Shown piece by piece: positions 1 through 8,557 of a stretch of 64,000 bases of DNA. Every line of letters starts with the position of its first letter. Positions within the stretch are counted from its first letter, which is position 1. This stretch comes from Calothrix sp. PCC 7103 (GTDB taxonomy: Bacteria; Cyanobacteriota; Cyanobacteriia; Cyanobacteriales; Nostocaceae): positions 6,559,646-6,623,645 of the forward strand of contig NZ_KB217478.1 of assembly GCF_000331305.1 (NCBI RefSeq). The letters are read 5' to 3'. The translations under genes and the position numbers were made by a program. The notes under the pieces were generated by a model, which worked only from the letters and a program-made list of their open reading frames with translations, was not told where the DNA came from and ran no database searches.

Positions 1-576
1 CCAAGATAATTCGTTTTCACTTAATGCGTTTGCAGTGGGAGAATTAGGGTGAACGACAAAAATAGCCCGAATTGGTGGATTTTGGTCACTTTGGAGTGCA
101 ACTGTAGCCGCATCTAAATCAATTTCAAAAGTTTCCTTATTTCTACCAACTGTTACAACATTAATTCCCAACGTTTGCGCTAAAATACCATACATCGAAA
201 ACGTTGGATTTGCAACTAATATTGAGCCGTTACCACCAACGCAGCTAGCAATTAACAGTGAACGTATCAATTCATCTGAACCATTTCCGACAGATATATT
301 AGATGCTGTAATAAATGGCGCCGTAGCAGTTTCATTAACATATTCGGCAATTGCCCGCTTCAGTTCTTCGTGTCCCCCATCTGGGTAACGATTTGTTTCA
401 ATGACTTGTTCATAAGTCCAAGCGAGTTTTTGCTTCAACTCTACTGGCAAATCGTAAGGACTTTCATTAGTATCAAGTCTATCGAACACAGTTGCAACTG
501 GTTCGGAGCTATTACTTCCAGGATGTGGTTTGTAAGCACTGAACTGCGCGAGGTCTTGACGAATATAAGGAAGCAT
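1..576 (-). CDS. hisC: Histidinol-phosphate aminotransferase, N-terminal part (runs off the window)
   Basis: PLP-dependent aminotransferase of histidine biosynthesis, converting imidazole-acetol phosphate plus glutamate to histidinol phosphate in the cytoplasm. My translation begins [19 protein letters not shown] and continues with [30 protein letters not shown] and [10 protein letters not shown], the order and spacing expected of HisC: substrate-arm motif, glycine-rich segment, and the Asn-Pro element before the PLP site. The ATG at 574-576 gives exactly 192 codons to the window edge without a stop. The PLP lysine lies outside the window, so activity cannot be judged. It points away from the next gene's 3' end, which lies 48 bp upstream of it. 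A related aminotransferase such as CobD-like cannot be wholly excluded. Confidence 0.85.
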   Translation of the reverse strand, partial: MLPYIRQDLAQFSAYKPHPGSNSSEPVATVFDRLDTNESPYDLPVELKQKLAWTYEQVIETNRYPDGGHEELKRAIAEYVNETATAPFITASNISVGNGSDELIRSLLIASCVGGNGSILVANPTFSMYGILAQTLGINVVTVGRNKETFEIDLDAATVALQSDQNPPIRAIFVVHPNSPTANALSENELSW

Positions 577-624
577 AGAAAATTTTTTGAAATTTTGCCC
601 AATTGAATTTGCAATTATACATGT

Positions 625-1260
625 TTACTGCAATTGACAAAACCGTGAAATTGCTTCCTTTATATTATCGACTACATCATACATTACGTGGTCGCTATCT
701 AGTTCCACCAATTCAACTGTATGACGTTTACGTGCAAAGTCGCGACTAGCTTGAATTGGGATAACTTCATCATTAATACCATGCAATATCAAAGTCGGTA
801 TGGGGCGCCGTAATTTATCTTCTTGATACAGTGCCGCATCTGTAATGAAATCGTAATGTAAAGGTAACTCGCGCATTTCGCCATAATGGTAGACCATCAT
901 ATATTTAGTTTGGCGCCAACGTTGAAGCTTTTCTTCACCAAGTTTGGGTATCCAATGCGATAAAAAGCCAAAAGCAGGTGCGAGTAAAACTAAACGCTGG
1001 ACAAAAATATGATTCTCTGCTAATAATGCTGCGGTTAAACCTCCTAAGCTTGAGCCAATAAGCGTTACAGGTGTAGAGTCTCTAGGAAATTCTTTCTCAA
1101 CTTGTTTGAGTTGACGTGTAATAGTTAAGTGCGAAAAATCCCCGTTATTTAAATCAGGTATTCTGATATTTACATGTAAATTCGCAAGATATGACTGAAT
1201 ATCGCGCGCTTTAGCTGAATTTGGGCTAGATGCAAACCCGTGCAGGTAGATATATTGCAT
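625..1260 (-). CDS. YqiA/UPF0227-like alpha/beta-hydrolase (esterase)
   Basis: Small single-domain alpha/beta-hydrolase of about 211 residues. The start MQYIYLHGFASSP carries the HGF oxyanion-hole strand, and LIGSSLGG is the nucleophile elbow (Ser in GxSxGG). LILHGINDEVIP supplies the acid Asp, and the His of SDHVMYD near the C-terminus completes the triad. This layout matches YqiA/YcfP-type esterases, whose natural substrates are poorly known. The ATG at 1258-1260 is preferred to an upstream in-frame TTG at 1276-1278, because that TTG lies inside a hairpin and would add six residues before the conserved first strand. It follows the reductase gene on the same strand, 33 bp downstream of its stop, with a hairpin between them. 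Confidence 0.8.
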   Translation of the reverse strand: MQYIYLHGFASSPNSAKARDIQSYLANLHVNIRIPDLNNGDFSHLTITRQLKQVEKEFPRDSTPVTLIGSSLGGLTAALLAENHIFVQRLVLLAPAFGFLSHWIPKLGEEKLQRWRQTKYMMVYHYGEMRELPLHYDFITDAALYQEDKLRRPIPTLILHGINDEVIPIQASRDFARKRHTVELVELDSDHVMYDVVDNIKEAISRFCQLQ

Positions 1261-1267
1261 AACGAAA

Positions 1268-1288
1268 ATGGTGGGCAATACCCACCAT
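1268..1288. terminator. Hairpin between the reductase and hydrolase genes
   Basis: Perfect inverted repeat with 8-bp arms ATGGTGGG and CCCACCAT around a 5-nt loop, lying directly after the stop of the upstream reductase gene. There is no clear U-tract, so it may be an attenuator, an RNA-stabilising stem or an interspersed palindrome. A related longer palindrome with TATGGTGG arms sits at 57940-57965. Confidence 0.5.
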
Positions 1289-1293
1289 ACAAA

Positions 1294-2673
1294 TTATCTC
1301 ATTGTGACAAATTCTTCTGCGGCTGATGGGTGAATACCAACAGTCGCGTCGAAGTCTTTTTTCGTGGCGCCCATTTTGACTGCGATAGCTATACCTTGGA
1401 TAATTTCGGCAGCATCGTCACCTACCATATGCGCGCCTAATACTTTATCGGTATTACTATCTACAATTAACTTCATCATTGTACGTTCGTCGGCTCCTGG
1501 TAGGGTGTAGTACATGGGGCGGAAACTAGTTTTGAAGATTTTGACGTTATCTCCGTATTTACCTCTAGCTTGTTCTTCGGTTAATCCCACAGTTGCCGCT
1601 TCGGGTGTGGAGAATACGGCAGTAGCGACATCTTCATGACTAAATACACGACGGTTATTACCGAATTCACTGTCAGCAAAAGCACGTCCTTCACCAATAG
1701 CTACTGGAGTTAGGTTAATTCTATCCGTAACATCACCGACAGCGTAAATGTTTTCTTGGGAAGTTTGGCTATATTCATTAACGGCGATAGCGTTCATTGT
1801 GCTATAACCTGGTCCCTCAATTGAACCTTGTACTAAATTAACTCCAGCATTTTCTAAACCTAATCCTTCAACGTTAGGCGCCCGTCCCGCAGCAATTAAA
1901 AATACATCGGCATTTATTGGTGCCAAATTTTCATCAGATAAAGTTAACTTCAAACCGTCGCCATCTTTCTCAACCTGTTTGACAATATTATTGCGAATCA
2001 AATTAATACCGTGATTCTTCATCCCGGATTCAATATTGTCGCGAACATCTTCGTCAAACCCTTTGAGAATTTTCTGTCCACGTGTGATTTGTGTGACTTC
2101 ACATCCTAAACCCCGCATAATACAAGCAAACTCAGTGCCAATATAACCAGCACCGATAATTGCTATATGCTTGGGTTTTTCCTTAAGGTGGAATATTTCG
2201 TTCGATGTAATGCCGTATTCAGCAAAACCGGGCATATCTGGTTTAACAGGGCGCCCACCGACAGCAATTAGAATTTTATCAGCAGTGTATTTTTTATCGC
2301 CAACTTCAACGGTATGAGGGTCTAAGATTTTGCCTTTACCCGAAATTAATTCTACTCCTGCTTTTTCTAAGAAGCTAATATGTAATTGTGACAGGCGCCG
2401 AACTTCTTTATCAATAGATGTAATAAAGTGTTCCCAGTCTAACGAGGTGTCACCAACTTTCCAACCATAACCTTGTGCTTCTTTGAATATCGCAGGGAAA
2501 TGCGAAGCGTAAACCATCAACTTTTTTGGTACACAACCGCGAATTACACATGTACCACCAACTAAGTCATTTTCGGCGATTGCCACTTTTGCTCCGTAGC
2601 TTGCCGCGCGCTTGGAAGCTGCTAAACCACCCGAACCGGCGCCAATAACGAACAAATCATAATCGTATGCCAT
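1294..2673 (-). CDS. gor: Glutathione-disulfide reductase family oxidoreductase (copy 1 of a tandem pair)
   Basis: FAD- and NAD(P)H-dependent pyridine nucleotide-disulfide oxidoreductase of 459 residues. FAD-binding GAGSGG lies near the N-terminus, followed by redox-active CVIRGC in GGTCVIRGCVPKK. The NAD(P)H Rossmann motif is GAGYIGTEF, the second FAD motif is YAVGDV, and the interface His-Pro pair is GIHPSAAEE at the C-terminus. These are the signatures of glutathione reductase. ATG 2671-2673 is chosen because AGGAAG lies 8 nt upstream; an earlier in-frame start would add eight residues before the conserved first strand. It lies 113 bp downstream of a second reductase gene on the same strand. 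The active-site loop CVIRGC differs from CANRGC in the neighbour. Trypanothione-like or other disulfide substrates are possible. Confidence 0.85.
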   Translation of the reverse strand: MAYDYDLFVIGAGSGGLAASKRAASYGAKVAIAENDLVGGTCVIRGCVPKKLMVYASHFPAIFKEAQGYGWKVGDTSLDWEHFITSIDKEVRRLSQLHISFLEKAGVELISGKGKILDPHTVEVGDKKYTADKILIAVGGRPVKPDMPGFAEYGITSNEIFHLKEKPKHIAIIGAGYIGTEFACIMRGLGCEVTQITRGQKILKGFDEDVRDNIESGMKNHGINLIRNNIVKQVEKDGDGLKLTLSDENLAPINADVFLIAAGRAPNVEGLGLENAGVNLVQGSIEGPGYSTMNAIAVNEYSQTSQENIYAVGDVTDRINLTPVAIGEGRAFADSEFGNNRRVFSHEDVATAVFSTPEAATVGLTEEQARGKYGDNVKIFKTSFRPMYYTLPGADERTMMKLIVDSNTDKVLGAHMVGDDAAEIIQGIAIAVKMGATKKDFDATVGIHPSAAEEFVTMR

Positions 2674-2751
2674 ATTACAACTTCCTGGGCTACACAAAAC
2701 TTAAGAACGTATTTTATCTATATATATGTTAAACAAGTTCGATTGAATCAA

Positions 2752-2776
2752 TACACAGGCAAGGATGCCTGTGTCA
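2752..2776. repeat. Interspersed hairpin, GGCAAGGATGCC family
   Basis: Perfect stem with arms ACACAGGC and GCCTGTGT around AAGGAT, followed by CACAAG. The same core recurs at 4248-4268, 11809-11866 and 54638-54663. It lies between the two reductase genes, so it may act as an intercistronic RNA stem. Confidence 0.6.
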
Positions 2777-2786
2777 CAAGAATATA

Positions 2787-4133
2787 TCAAAGGGTCATCA
2801 ATTCCTCAGCTGTTGTAGGGTGAATACCAATTGTTTCTACTAAATCTTGCTTGGTAATACCCTTTCTAATTGCGACACCCAAACTGTGAATGATATCTGC
2901 TGCATGTTCCCCTACCATGTGGGCGCCTAAAACTTGTTGATTTTCTGCTTGAACTATAATCTTTATCAGCGTTTTCTCGTCGCTACCACCAAATTGTTCA
3001 CGTAACGATTTAAACTCGGTTTTAAAAGATTCTACAGAGTCATCACCAAATTTTTCGCGTGCTTGTTGTTCCGTCATTCCATAGCTTGCACCTTCGGGAC
3101 GAGAGAACACCGCAGTTGGTACTTCGTTGTAATTTACTGTTTTGGGTGTTTTGCCGAATACTGTTTTAGCAAATGCTTCACCTTCTGCCTTCGCAACAGG
3201 TGTTAATTGTAAGCGACCCGAACAATCACCAACTGCGTAGATATTATCAATGTTGGTGTTGTTGTACTCATTGACTTTGATGGTGCCTTTTTCAGCTAGC
3301 TCAATACCAACTTTTTCTAAGCCTATTTTTTCGATGTTCGGCGTGCGACCCGTGGCGGCTAGAATTGTGTCAGCGGCAACTGTCGCTTGCTTATCACCTT
3401 TAATTTTCACAAGCAAGCCATCTTCACAAAGTTTAATTTCTTTTGCAGTGCTGTTGTGAAAAAATCTAATCCCTCGTTTTGTTAAACTTTGTTGAATATG
3501 AGCGCGAACATCATCATCAAATCCTGATAATATTAGTTCATCATTGTTAATAACAGTGACTTTGCACCCAAAAGCGTTCATCATGCTGGCAAATTCGATA
3601 CCGATGTAACCACCGCCGATAACTACAAACCGCTTGGGTAAGTAAGGCAGGTGAAACATTTCGCGCGATGTGATGGCAAATTCAATGCCGGGAATATCTG
3701 GTAAGTTGGGGCGCCCGCCAACAGCGATTAAAATTTTATCAGCTGTAATTTTGCGGTTATCTACTTCTAGGGTGTGGTCATCAACAAAGGTTGCATATCC
3801 CTTTATTAAATCTACTCCTGCTTTTTGTAGCTGTTTTGCAAACGAGTCGTTAAGATTATCAAGATGTTTGTCTACTAATTTAGTAAACCTTGTCCAGTCA
3901 AAGTAATTATCGCATTGGCTCCATCCATACTGGTGTGCCATTTGATTTTGCAGGGCAAAGTCAGCGGCGTAAACAATTAGTTTTTTTGGAATGCAGCCAC
4001 GGTTAGCACAAGTTCCACCCAAAGCTTCGTTTTCTGCTATACCAACACGGGCGCCGAAGCTTGCAGCTGTTTTGGCTGCTGCTAGTCCTCCTGAACCAGC
4101 ACCAATTACAAACAAGTCGTAGTCAAAAGTCAT
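2787..4133 (-). CDS. gor: Glutathione-disulfide reductase (copy 2 of a tandem pair)
   Basis: Second FAD/NADPH disulfide reductase, 448 residues and full length for the family. It shows GAGSGG (FAD), the redox pair in GGTCANRGCIPKK, GGGYIGIEF (NADPH fold), YAVGDC (FAD) and GIHPTTAEE (catalytic His at the dimer interface). The role would be to reduce glutathione disulfide with NADPH in the cytoplasm. FDYDLFVIGAGSGG is shared almost unchanged with the neighbour at 1294-2673, so the two are an old tandem duplication. Of the pair, this one has the active-site loop I would expect of a canonical cyanobacterial glutathione reductase. The ATG at 4131-4133 matches the family N-terminus. Confidence 0.87.
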   Translation of the reverse strand: MTFDYDLFVIGAGSGGLAAAKTAASFGARVGIAENEALGGTCANRGCIPKKLIVYAADFALQNQMAHQYGWSQCDNYFDWTRFTKLVDKHLDNLNDSFAKQLQKAGVDLIKGYATFVDDHTLEVDNRKITADKILIAVGGRPNLPDIPGIEFAITSREMFHLPYLPKRFVVIGGGYIGIEFASMMNAFGCKVTVINNDELILSGFDDDVRAHIQQSLTKRGIRFFHNSTAKEIKLCEDGLLVKIKGDKQATVAADTILAATGRTPNIEKIGLEKVGIELAEKGTIKVNEYNNTNIDNIYAVGDCSGRLQLTPVAKAEGEAFAKTVFGKTPKTVNYNEVPTAVFSRPEGASYGMTEQQAREKFGDDSVESFKTEFKSLREQFGGSDEKTLIKIIVQAENQQVLGAHMVGEHAADIIHSLGVAIRKGITKQDLVETIGIHPTTAEELMTL

Positions 4134-4247
4134 GGCTGTAGAGATGATGGCATTATCTACTATCTTTACAAATCTTTACGTTTTTGGCATCTATCTCGAA
4201 AGTTGATTCCTAAAAAAAATAAATCTAGCTACAGACATAAAACCGTA

Positions 4248-4314
4248 GCACAGGTATCTTGTCTGTGCAGTCACGGTATTTATTTTTACCACAGAGACAC
4301 AGAGTACACAGAGA
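4248..4314. repeat. Hairpin plus CACAGAGA-type short tandem repeat
   Basis: A stem GCACAGG/TCTGTGC at 4248-4268 is a diverged member of the GGCAAGGATGCC hairpin family. It is followed by a degenerate 8-9-nt tandem repeat (CACAGAGA, CACAGAGTA, CACAGAGA) at 4290-4314. The block sits just past the stop of the minus-strand gene ending at 4319. Confidence 0.55.
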
Positions 4315-4318
4315 AGAG

Positions 4319-4960
4319 TTATTTTTGAGGTTCTGAGATAATTGAGTGAGTAATACCCTTCAGAATTTTAAGAACGTCGTGTAATTCATTATCGGGGTTA
4401 CGAAGTTCAAAAATCTTGGAGGTTGCATACTGTGGTTGTTCTCCTTGGATGAGTTTTATAAATACAAAACTTCCTCCAGTTGTAATCATGCCAAAAGTAT
4501 GTTTATCTCGGTAAGGATTTGCTAACATATAAGCTAATATCTGTGCTAAACCTGCTTCTATAGAAAAAGCTGCTTGTTTAGATTCAATCACCATTAACCA
4601 TAATTGGTCTTTCAATACGAGGACATCCAAAGTTCCCTTGATTATAGTATCTTCATCAAGAGCGGATATTTCGATGGTTTTTTCGGACTTGACGCAGTAT
4701 GGTGAAAGGTAAAAGTCACCGATAAATAAAAGTGGGTCTAGCACTACCATTTTAACAATATTATCGAGGAAAGGTGGATATCTCAGTAGATTAAAATATC
4801 CGGCTTGTACTTTATCTAACTGTTGCTTTTCTGATTCGCTCAGTTCTGGTAAATTATCTTGCAATTCACGAAAAAATTCTTTATCTCTAATTAGTTTAAT
4901 GCTAAATAAGTTTTCTAATTTTAATAATGTAATATCTCTTGGCTGTATTGTTTTTACCAT
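4319..4960 (-). CDS. PD-(D/E)XK-type restriction-endonuclease-like hypothetical protein
   Basis: 213-residue soluble protein that resembles small cyanobacterial proteins annotated as type I restriction R-subunit (HSDR_N-like). Visible support is the segment TLDVLVLKDQLWLMVIESKQ at about residues 105-125, which fits a PD-(D/E)XK nuclease core (Asp, then a strand ending IESK), followed by GLAQILAYMLANPY, a helix typical of these folds. No helicase or methylase partner is nearby, so it is not a complete restriction system. Its divergent neighbour at 5071 also looks nuclease-related. The biological role is unknown, and the nuclease assignment rests on motif spacing only. Confidence 0.6.
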   Translation of the reverse strand: MVKTIQPRDITLLKLENLFSIKLIRDKEFFRELQDNLPELSESEKQQLDKVQAGYFNLLRYPPFLDNIVKMVVLDPLLFIGDFYLSPYCVKSEKTIEISALDEDTIIKGTLDVLVLKDQLWLMVIESKQAAFSIEAGLAQILAYMLANPYRDKHTFGMITTGGSFVFIKLIQGEQPQYATSKIFELRNPDNELHDVLKILKGITHSIISEPQK

Positions 4961-5026
4961 ATGACATTGTTATTCATAAAAGGCTATATACATATTTTAG
5001 TATAAATAAGGTGTTTAGGTAAAAAA

Positions 5027-5050
5027 CCACAAAGGCACAAAGGCACAAAG
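5027..5050. repeat. CACAAAGG short tandem repeat before a gene start
   Basis: Three 8-nt units (CACAAAGG, CACAAAGG, CACAAAG) run directly into GAAGGAG, which serves as the ribosome-binding site of the next gene. A similar 9-nt array precedes the RND permease gene at 8558-8583. Confidence 0.6.
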
Positions 5051-5070
5051 AAAGAAGGAGAGATTTGGTT

Positions 5071-6012
5071 GTGTGGTTAAATTATGGTGTGGATGGTTCT
5101 GGGGTTTTGGTATATGTTGAGGATGTTTGTAGTGGTAAGAGTCGATTGAGGTGTCCTTATTGTGGTGGCGCCTTGACTGCTAAGAAGGGTAAGAAGAAGG
5201 AGCATCATTTTGCCCATACTGATGAAACTTGTCGTTCGGTTGCTAATCAGGACTTTCCTGTTTTACCTTTTTACGATTGCTTTAATATTCAGTTATCTGG
5301 CAAGGATTTGAAGTTACTTAAGTTGTTGTGGAGTGAGTATGGTTGTAGAGATTATTTGGTGAGTCCTCAGTTGCTTACTCCTGGTTTATTAAAGTCAGGT
5401 TTGTTAACTAAGAATGTTTATATGCTTCCTACTGGGTATGAGTTTAATCATTTGGGTAAGATACCTGTTGGCGCCTTAGATTTAGCGTTGTTTAATTCGG
5501 TGCAGGAACCTTTAATTCTTAAGAAGCTCTTGAAGTTAGAACTGGCTGTTGAACATGCGAATTTTAAGAAAAGTTATGATTTGTCACATCAACTTATTCA
5601 TTTACAATTATACCGCGCGCAGTTGAGACGAGTATTATCAAATACGCTGTATTTTTTAGAAATTCGGACTGATAATAAAAAGTTATTTTATAAAGTGGGT
5701 GTTACTGGGCGCCAAATTCAAAAGCGTCTCAAAGAAGTAGAGATAGATTTGGTCGCGCATTATAAAACTATTGATATAAAAGTGCTTGGTACGTGGGAAA
5801 ATCGCGGCAATATTGAAAAGTATTTTAAGCACCGTTATCAAAGCTTTAATTACCCTATTGGCAGTTTAACGGAGTATTATAAATTTAGTAGTGAGAACGT
5901 CAAAACAGTAATGCACGATTTGCAACAAATGCAACCGAAACAACTTAATCAAATCGAGTTAGATATATTAGCTGAAGAAAATCATCAAATCAAAGTGCTG
6001 GTTAGTCGCTAG
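5071..6012 (+). CDS. CoiA-like zinc-binding domain fused to a GIY-YIG/T5orf172-like domain
   Basis: About 313 residues. The N-terminus carries RCPYCGGALTAKKGKKKEHHFAH, a Cys-Cys-His-His pattern like the N-terminal zinc module of CoiA-type competence and recombination proteins. The C-terminal third (YFLEI, FYKVGVTGR, QKRLKEVE, LGTWENRGNIEKYFKHRY) resembles the T5orf172/MUG113 branch of GIY-YIG nucleases. The middle part is unassigned. GTG at 5071 is favoured because AGGAG ends 10 nt upstream. TTG at 5065, only 4 nt from it, is the alternative and adds two residues. The gene is convergent with the next one and their stops overlap by 4 bp. It probably binds or cuts nucleic acid, but no substrate can be named. 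Confidence 0.6.
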   Translation: MWLNYGVDGSGVLVYVEDVCSGKSRLRCPYCGGALTAKKGKKKEHHFAHTDETCRSVANQDFPVLPFYDCFNIQLSGKDLKLLKLLWSEYGCRDYLVSPQLLTPGLLKSGLLTKNVYMLPTGYEFNHLGKIPVGALDLALFNSVQEPLILKKLLKLELAVEHANFKKSYDLSHQLIHLQLYRAQLRRVLSNTLYFLEIRTDNKKLFYKVGVTGRQIQKRLKEVEIDLVAHYKTIDIKVLGTWENRGNIEKYFKHRYQSFNYPIGSLTEYYKFSSENVKTVMHDLQQMQPKQLNQIELDILAEENHQIKVLVSR

Positions 6013-6464
6013 ATTATACTTACTTCATCTGTATTAATTTCGACAGTAACATTGTTTCCATACTTAATGTCAGGTATGGGAACTGCGATAATTTCTAAAA
6101 TAGAGGCTTGGTGAAAGTGATTGATTTTAGTTTCTGGATGCGGGTAGTATATGAGCGCATCGTATTTACTACCGTTAAAGATAACTTGACAGCGTGAGAA
6201 AGAAAAGTCTTCTGTATCATGTTCAAGTGACCACTTAACATTTCTAAACGTGTATTGTGCTTTATTTAGCTTAAACTCTTTAGGGCTAATGGATATATTT
6301 AAAGTACCCAGATAGTAGTTGCTTATATCAAGTCCCAAATCCTTGAAAAAAGGTAACTGCATTTCTAAAGTACCTCTAGGATAAGGACTATTTTTTGATT
6401 TCCCAGAAGCGACTTGATATCCAGATGTAACTACACCCTCAACAGGCGCCCAGTTTTGACTCAT
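6009..6464 (-). CDS. Hypothetical protein, possible cradle-loop barrel resembling CTP-dependent riboflavin kinase
   Basis: 151-residue soluble protein that I do not recognise with certainty. The order GVVTSGYQVASGK, PYPRGTLEMQLPFFKDLG, YYLGTLNISISP, and the C-terminal ILEIIAVPIPDIKYGNNV then VTVEIN is reminiscent of the archaeal RibK fold (G-V-V-SG, LG..PYPGTLN, and a late IIEVIAP..L..GD.V.IE element). This is pattern memory, not an alignment, and function should not be assumed. The start at 6464 gives MSQNWAPVEG. It converges on the preceding gene with overlapping stops and diverges from the DUF4112 gene. Confidence 0.45.
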   Translation of the reverse strand: MSQNWAPVEGVVTSGYQVASGKSKNSPYPRGTLEMQLPFFKDLGLDISNYYLGTLNISISPKEFKLNKAQYTFRNVKWSLEHDTEDFSFSRCQVIFNGSKYDALIYYPHPETKINHFHQASILEIIAVPIPDIKYGNNVTVEINTDEVSII

Positions 6465-6502
6465 AATTTGTATAACTTAATCGTAAAGCTGTTTCTTATT
6501 AT

Positions 6503-6988
6503 ATGCACTCTGACACCAACGCTAAACTAGCCAAACTGCAAAGTCTACGAAAATTAAGTGATTTATGGGACCGTTCGCTTGGTGTTCCTGGAACAAAATT
6601 TAAAGTTGGACTAGAGTCACTAGTTGGTTTATTACCAGTAGGTGGAGATTTTATTGGTATTTTGCTATCACTATATATAGTGTTTCAGGCAATTCAATTT
6701 AAACTGCCTAAAACAGTATTAGCGAAAATGATATTTAATATAGTTATAGATGGCGCCGTTGGTTCAATACCAATACTAGGAGACATATTTGATACAACCT
6801 GGAAAGCAAACACCAAAAATGTAAATTTACTCGAAGCGCATCTACGCTCACCAGTTCAAAGCCGTCAAAAAGATGAATGGTTTATAAATATAGTCATAAT
6901 TGTTTTAGTCTTAACTCTTATTGGTATAATTTCCTTATTCGCCTTTGCAATATGGTTAGCAGTAGGATTTTTTGGAAACAATCGATAA
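6503..6988 (+). CDS. DUF4112 domain membrane protein
   Basis: 161 residues. Residues 18-115 match the DUF4112 pattern: LWDRSLGVPGTKFKVGLESL, then GLLPVGGDFIGILLSLYIV and VGSIPILGDIFDTTWKANTKN. Two hydrophobic stretches lie in the domain, and a strong C-terminal transmembrane segment (VIIVLVLTLIGIISLFAFAI) follows. The family is widespread in bacteria and has no established function. It diverges from the 151-residue gene across 38 bp, so the two promoters must share or overlap. Confidence 0.8.
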   Translation: MHSDTNAKLAKLQSLRKLSDLWDRSLGVPGTKFKVGLESLVGLLPVGGDFIGILLSLYIVFQAIQFKLPKTVLAKMIFNIVIDGAVGSIPILGDIFDTTWKANTKNVNLLEAHLRSPVQSRQKDEWFINIVIIVLVLTLIGIISLFAFAIWLAVGFFGNNR

Positions 6989-7154
6989 ATATAGGTAGGG
7001 TGTGTGGCGCCATAACAAATTAACACTGAAATGAATAATCTTGTAGCGTCACGCACCAAATTATTTTATAACCCACTAAAAATATAAATAAATTATTAAA
7101 AAATTTTCATAAACCTTTCATGGCTGTTTAATGCGGTTCGCCGAAACTTCTTTT

Positions 7155-7169
7155 AGAAACCCGGTTTCT
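7155..7169. repeat. AGAAACCCGGTTTCT palindrome
   Basis: 15-nt palindrome in the leader of the efflux adaptor gene. A second copy with the complementary centre is at 62568-62585. Widespread interspersed element in cyanobacteria (from memory). The rest of 6989-7202 shows only the strong ribosome-binding site AAGGAGG at 7190-7196. Confidence 0.6.
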
Positions 7170-7202
7170 TAGTTTAACTGCATTATCAAGGAGGGATGCG
7201 CC

Positions 7203-8552
7203 ATGAGTCCGAGGGATGAGATTATTACAGATACTCAAGCTATCGTTGAAGAAGATATTAGCGATGATGATTACACCTCGACTCAGCGAAAACCCTGGCT
7301 TGGAGTATTGCTTGCAGGACTAGTACTCGGCGCCGGTGTTATTGGTTGGCGAGTATTGGCACCAGGAAAAACATCGCAACCTGCAACCGCACAGGCGCCG
7401 CAAACTCTACCTCCACGTCCAGTAGAAACCACTACATTAACTACTGGGCAAGGTATACGTACCTACCAGCTATTGGGACAAGTAGAAGCAACACAACAAG
7501 CGACTATCCGCGCGCAAACTGACGGAATATTAAAAGAAATTATGGTGCAACCAGGAGATAGAGTTACTCCAGGGATGACTATTGCTGTATTAGATGATGC
7601 CGACCAAAGACTAGCACTTTCACAAGCAGAAGCACAGTTAGCACAGCAGCGTAGTAATATGGCACGTTTAGAAGTTGGTACTCGTCCAGAAATTATTGCC
7701 CAGCGTCAAGCTGCACTGCGTTCGACACTTGCGCGGGAACAAGAAGCGCGCGACAATTTACAGCGCAATACTAATTTAGTCAGAGAAGGTGCTATTTCTC
7801 AACGGTTGTTAGTGGAAGCAAGAGCCGGAGTTGATGATGCACATGGTGCAAGACTTGCTGCGGAAGCTACTTTAAAAGAAGCAAAAGCTGGTGCAACGCG
7901 CGAAGAAATGGAGGCACAACGCGCGTTAGTAGGCGCCGCATCTGCCGCAGTTAATCAAGCAAGGTTAGCTTTACAAAGGACTAAAATTACTTCTAATTCT
8001 ACTGGTATTGTTCAAGAGCGCAAAGTTAGTGTTGGTGATTTAGTTCAAACTGGTGGAGAAATTGCCAGTTTGGTAGCTGGTGATAGGCTTGATGTTTTTT
8101 TAGAATTACCTGAAGAGTTAACAGGTAAAATTACACCAGGAACAAGGGTAGAGTTAACGGCGCGCGCTTTACCTAATTGGAAAAGTAATGCCACTATTAC
8201 AGGTGTTGTACCTACTGCTGATGGCGCCTCACGTCGGCAAAGAGTTCGGGTACAGTTAAATAACCTACCCAGAGGTTTGGTATCTGGAATGGCTGTTACT
8301 GGTACTTTACAATCTGCAACAAATCAGCCTAGTTTTGTTGTGTCTCGTGATGTGTTGACTAAGCGTCAAGATAAGTGGTTTGTATATACCGTTGCAGAAG
8401 GTAGAGCGAAGCAGCAAGAAGTACAAATGGTCGCTGATATGGGTGAGAAGGTGGCTATTTATCATCCTCAGTTACGTGCAGGTCAAGAAATTGTTTCTCG
8501 TGGTGGCAATATGTTAAACGATGGCGCCACTATTCGTGAAGTGGGTAATTAA
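7203..8552 (+). CDS. RND efflux periplasmic adaptor (HlyD/MFP family)
   Basis: 449-residue membrane-fusion protein linking an inner-membrane RND pump to an outer-membrane channel. A cytoplasmic tail of about 30 residues is followed by one membrane anchor (WLGVLLAGLVLGAGVIGW). The first half of the barrel-sandwich (ATIRAQTDGILKEIMVQPGDRV) comes next, then an Ala/Glu/Arg-rich alpha-hairpin at about residues 130-250. The second lipoyl half (TKITSNSTGIVQERKVSVGDLV) and beta-barrel domains complete it. The start is supported by AAGGAGG 6-7 nt upstream. The permease gene follows after 42 bp, so they are co-transcribed. No outer-membrane TolC-like gene is in the window. Substrate unknown. Confidence 0.9.
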   Translation: MSPRDEIITDTQAIVEEDISDDDYTSTQRKPWLGVLLAGLVLGAGVIGWRVLAPGKTSQPATAQAPQTLPPRPVETTTLTTGQGIRTYQLLGQVEATQQATIRAQTDGILKEIMVQPGDRVTPGMTIAVLDDADQRLALSQAEAQLAQQRSNMARLEVGTRPEIIAQRQAALRSTLAREQEARDNLQRNTNLVREGAISQRLLVEARAGVDDAHGARLAAEATLKEAKAGATREEMEAQRALVGAASAAVNQARLALQRTKITSNSTGIVQERKVSVGDLVQTGGEIASLVAGDRLDVFLELPEELTGKITPGTRVELTARALPNWKSNATITGVVPTADGASRRQRVRVQLNNLPRGLVSGMAVTGTLQSATNQPSFVVSRDVLTKRQDKWFVYTVAEGRAKQQEVQMVADMGEKVAIYHPQLRAGQEIVSRGGNMLNDGATIREVGN

Positions 8553-8557
8553 CGAAC

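Noticed and set aside
1276-1278. TTG start for the YqiA-like hydrolase
   Set aside because: Lies within a hairpin, without a ribosome-binding site; the ATG at 1258-1260 begins at the conserved strand.
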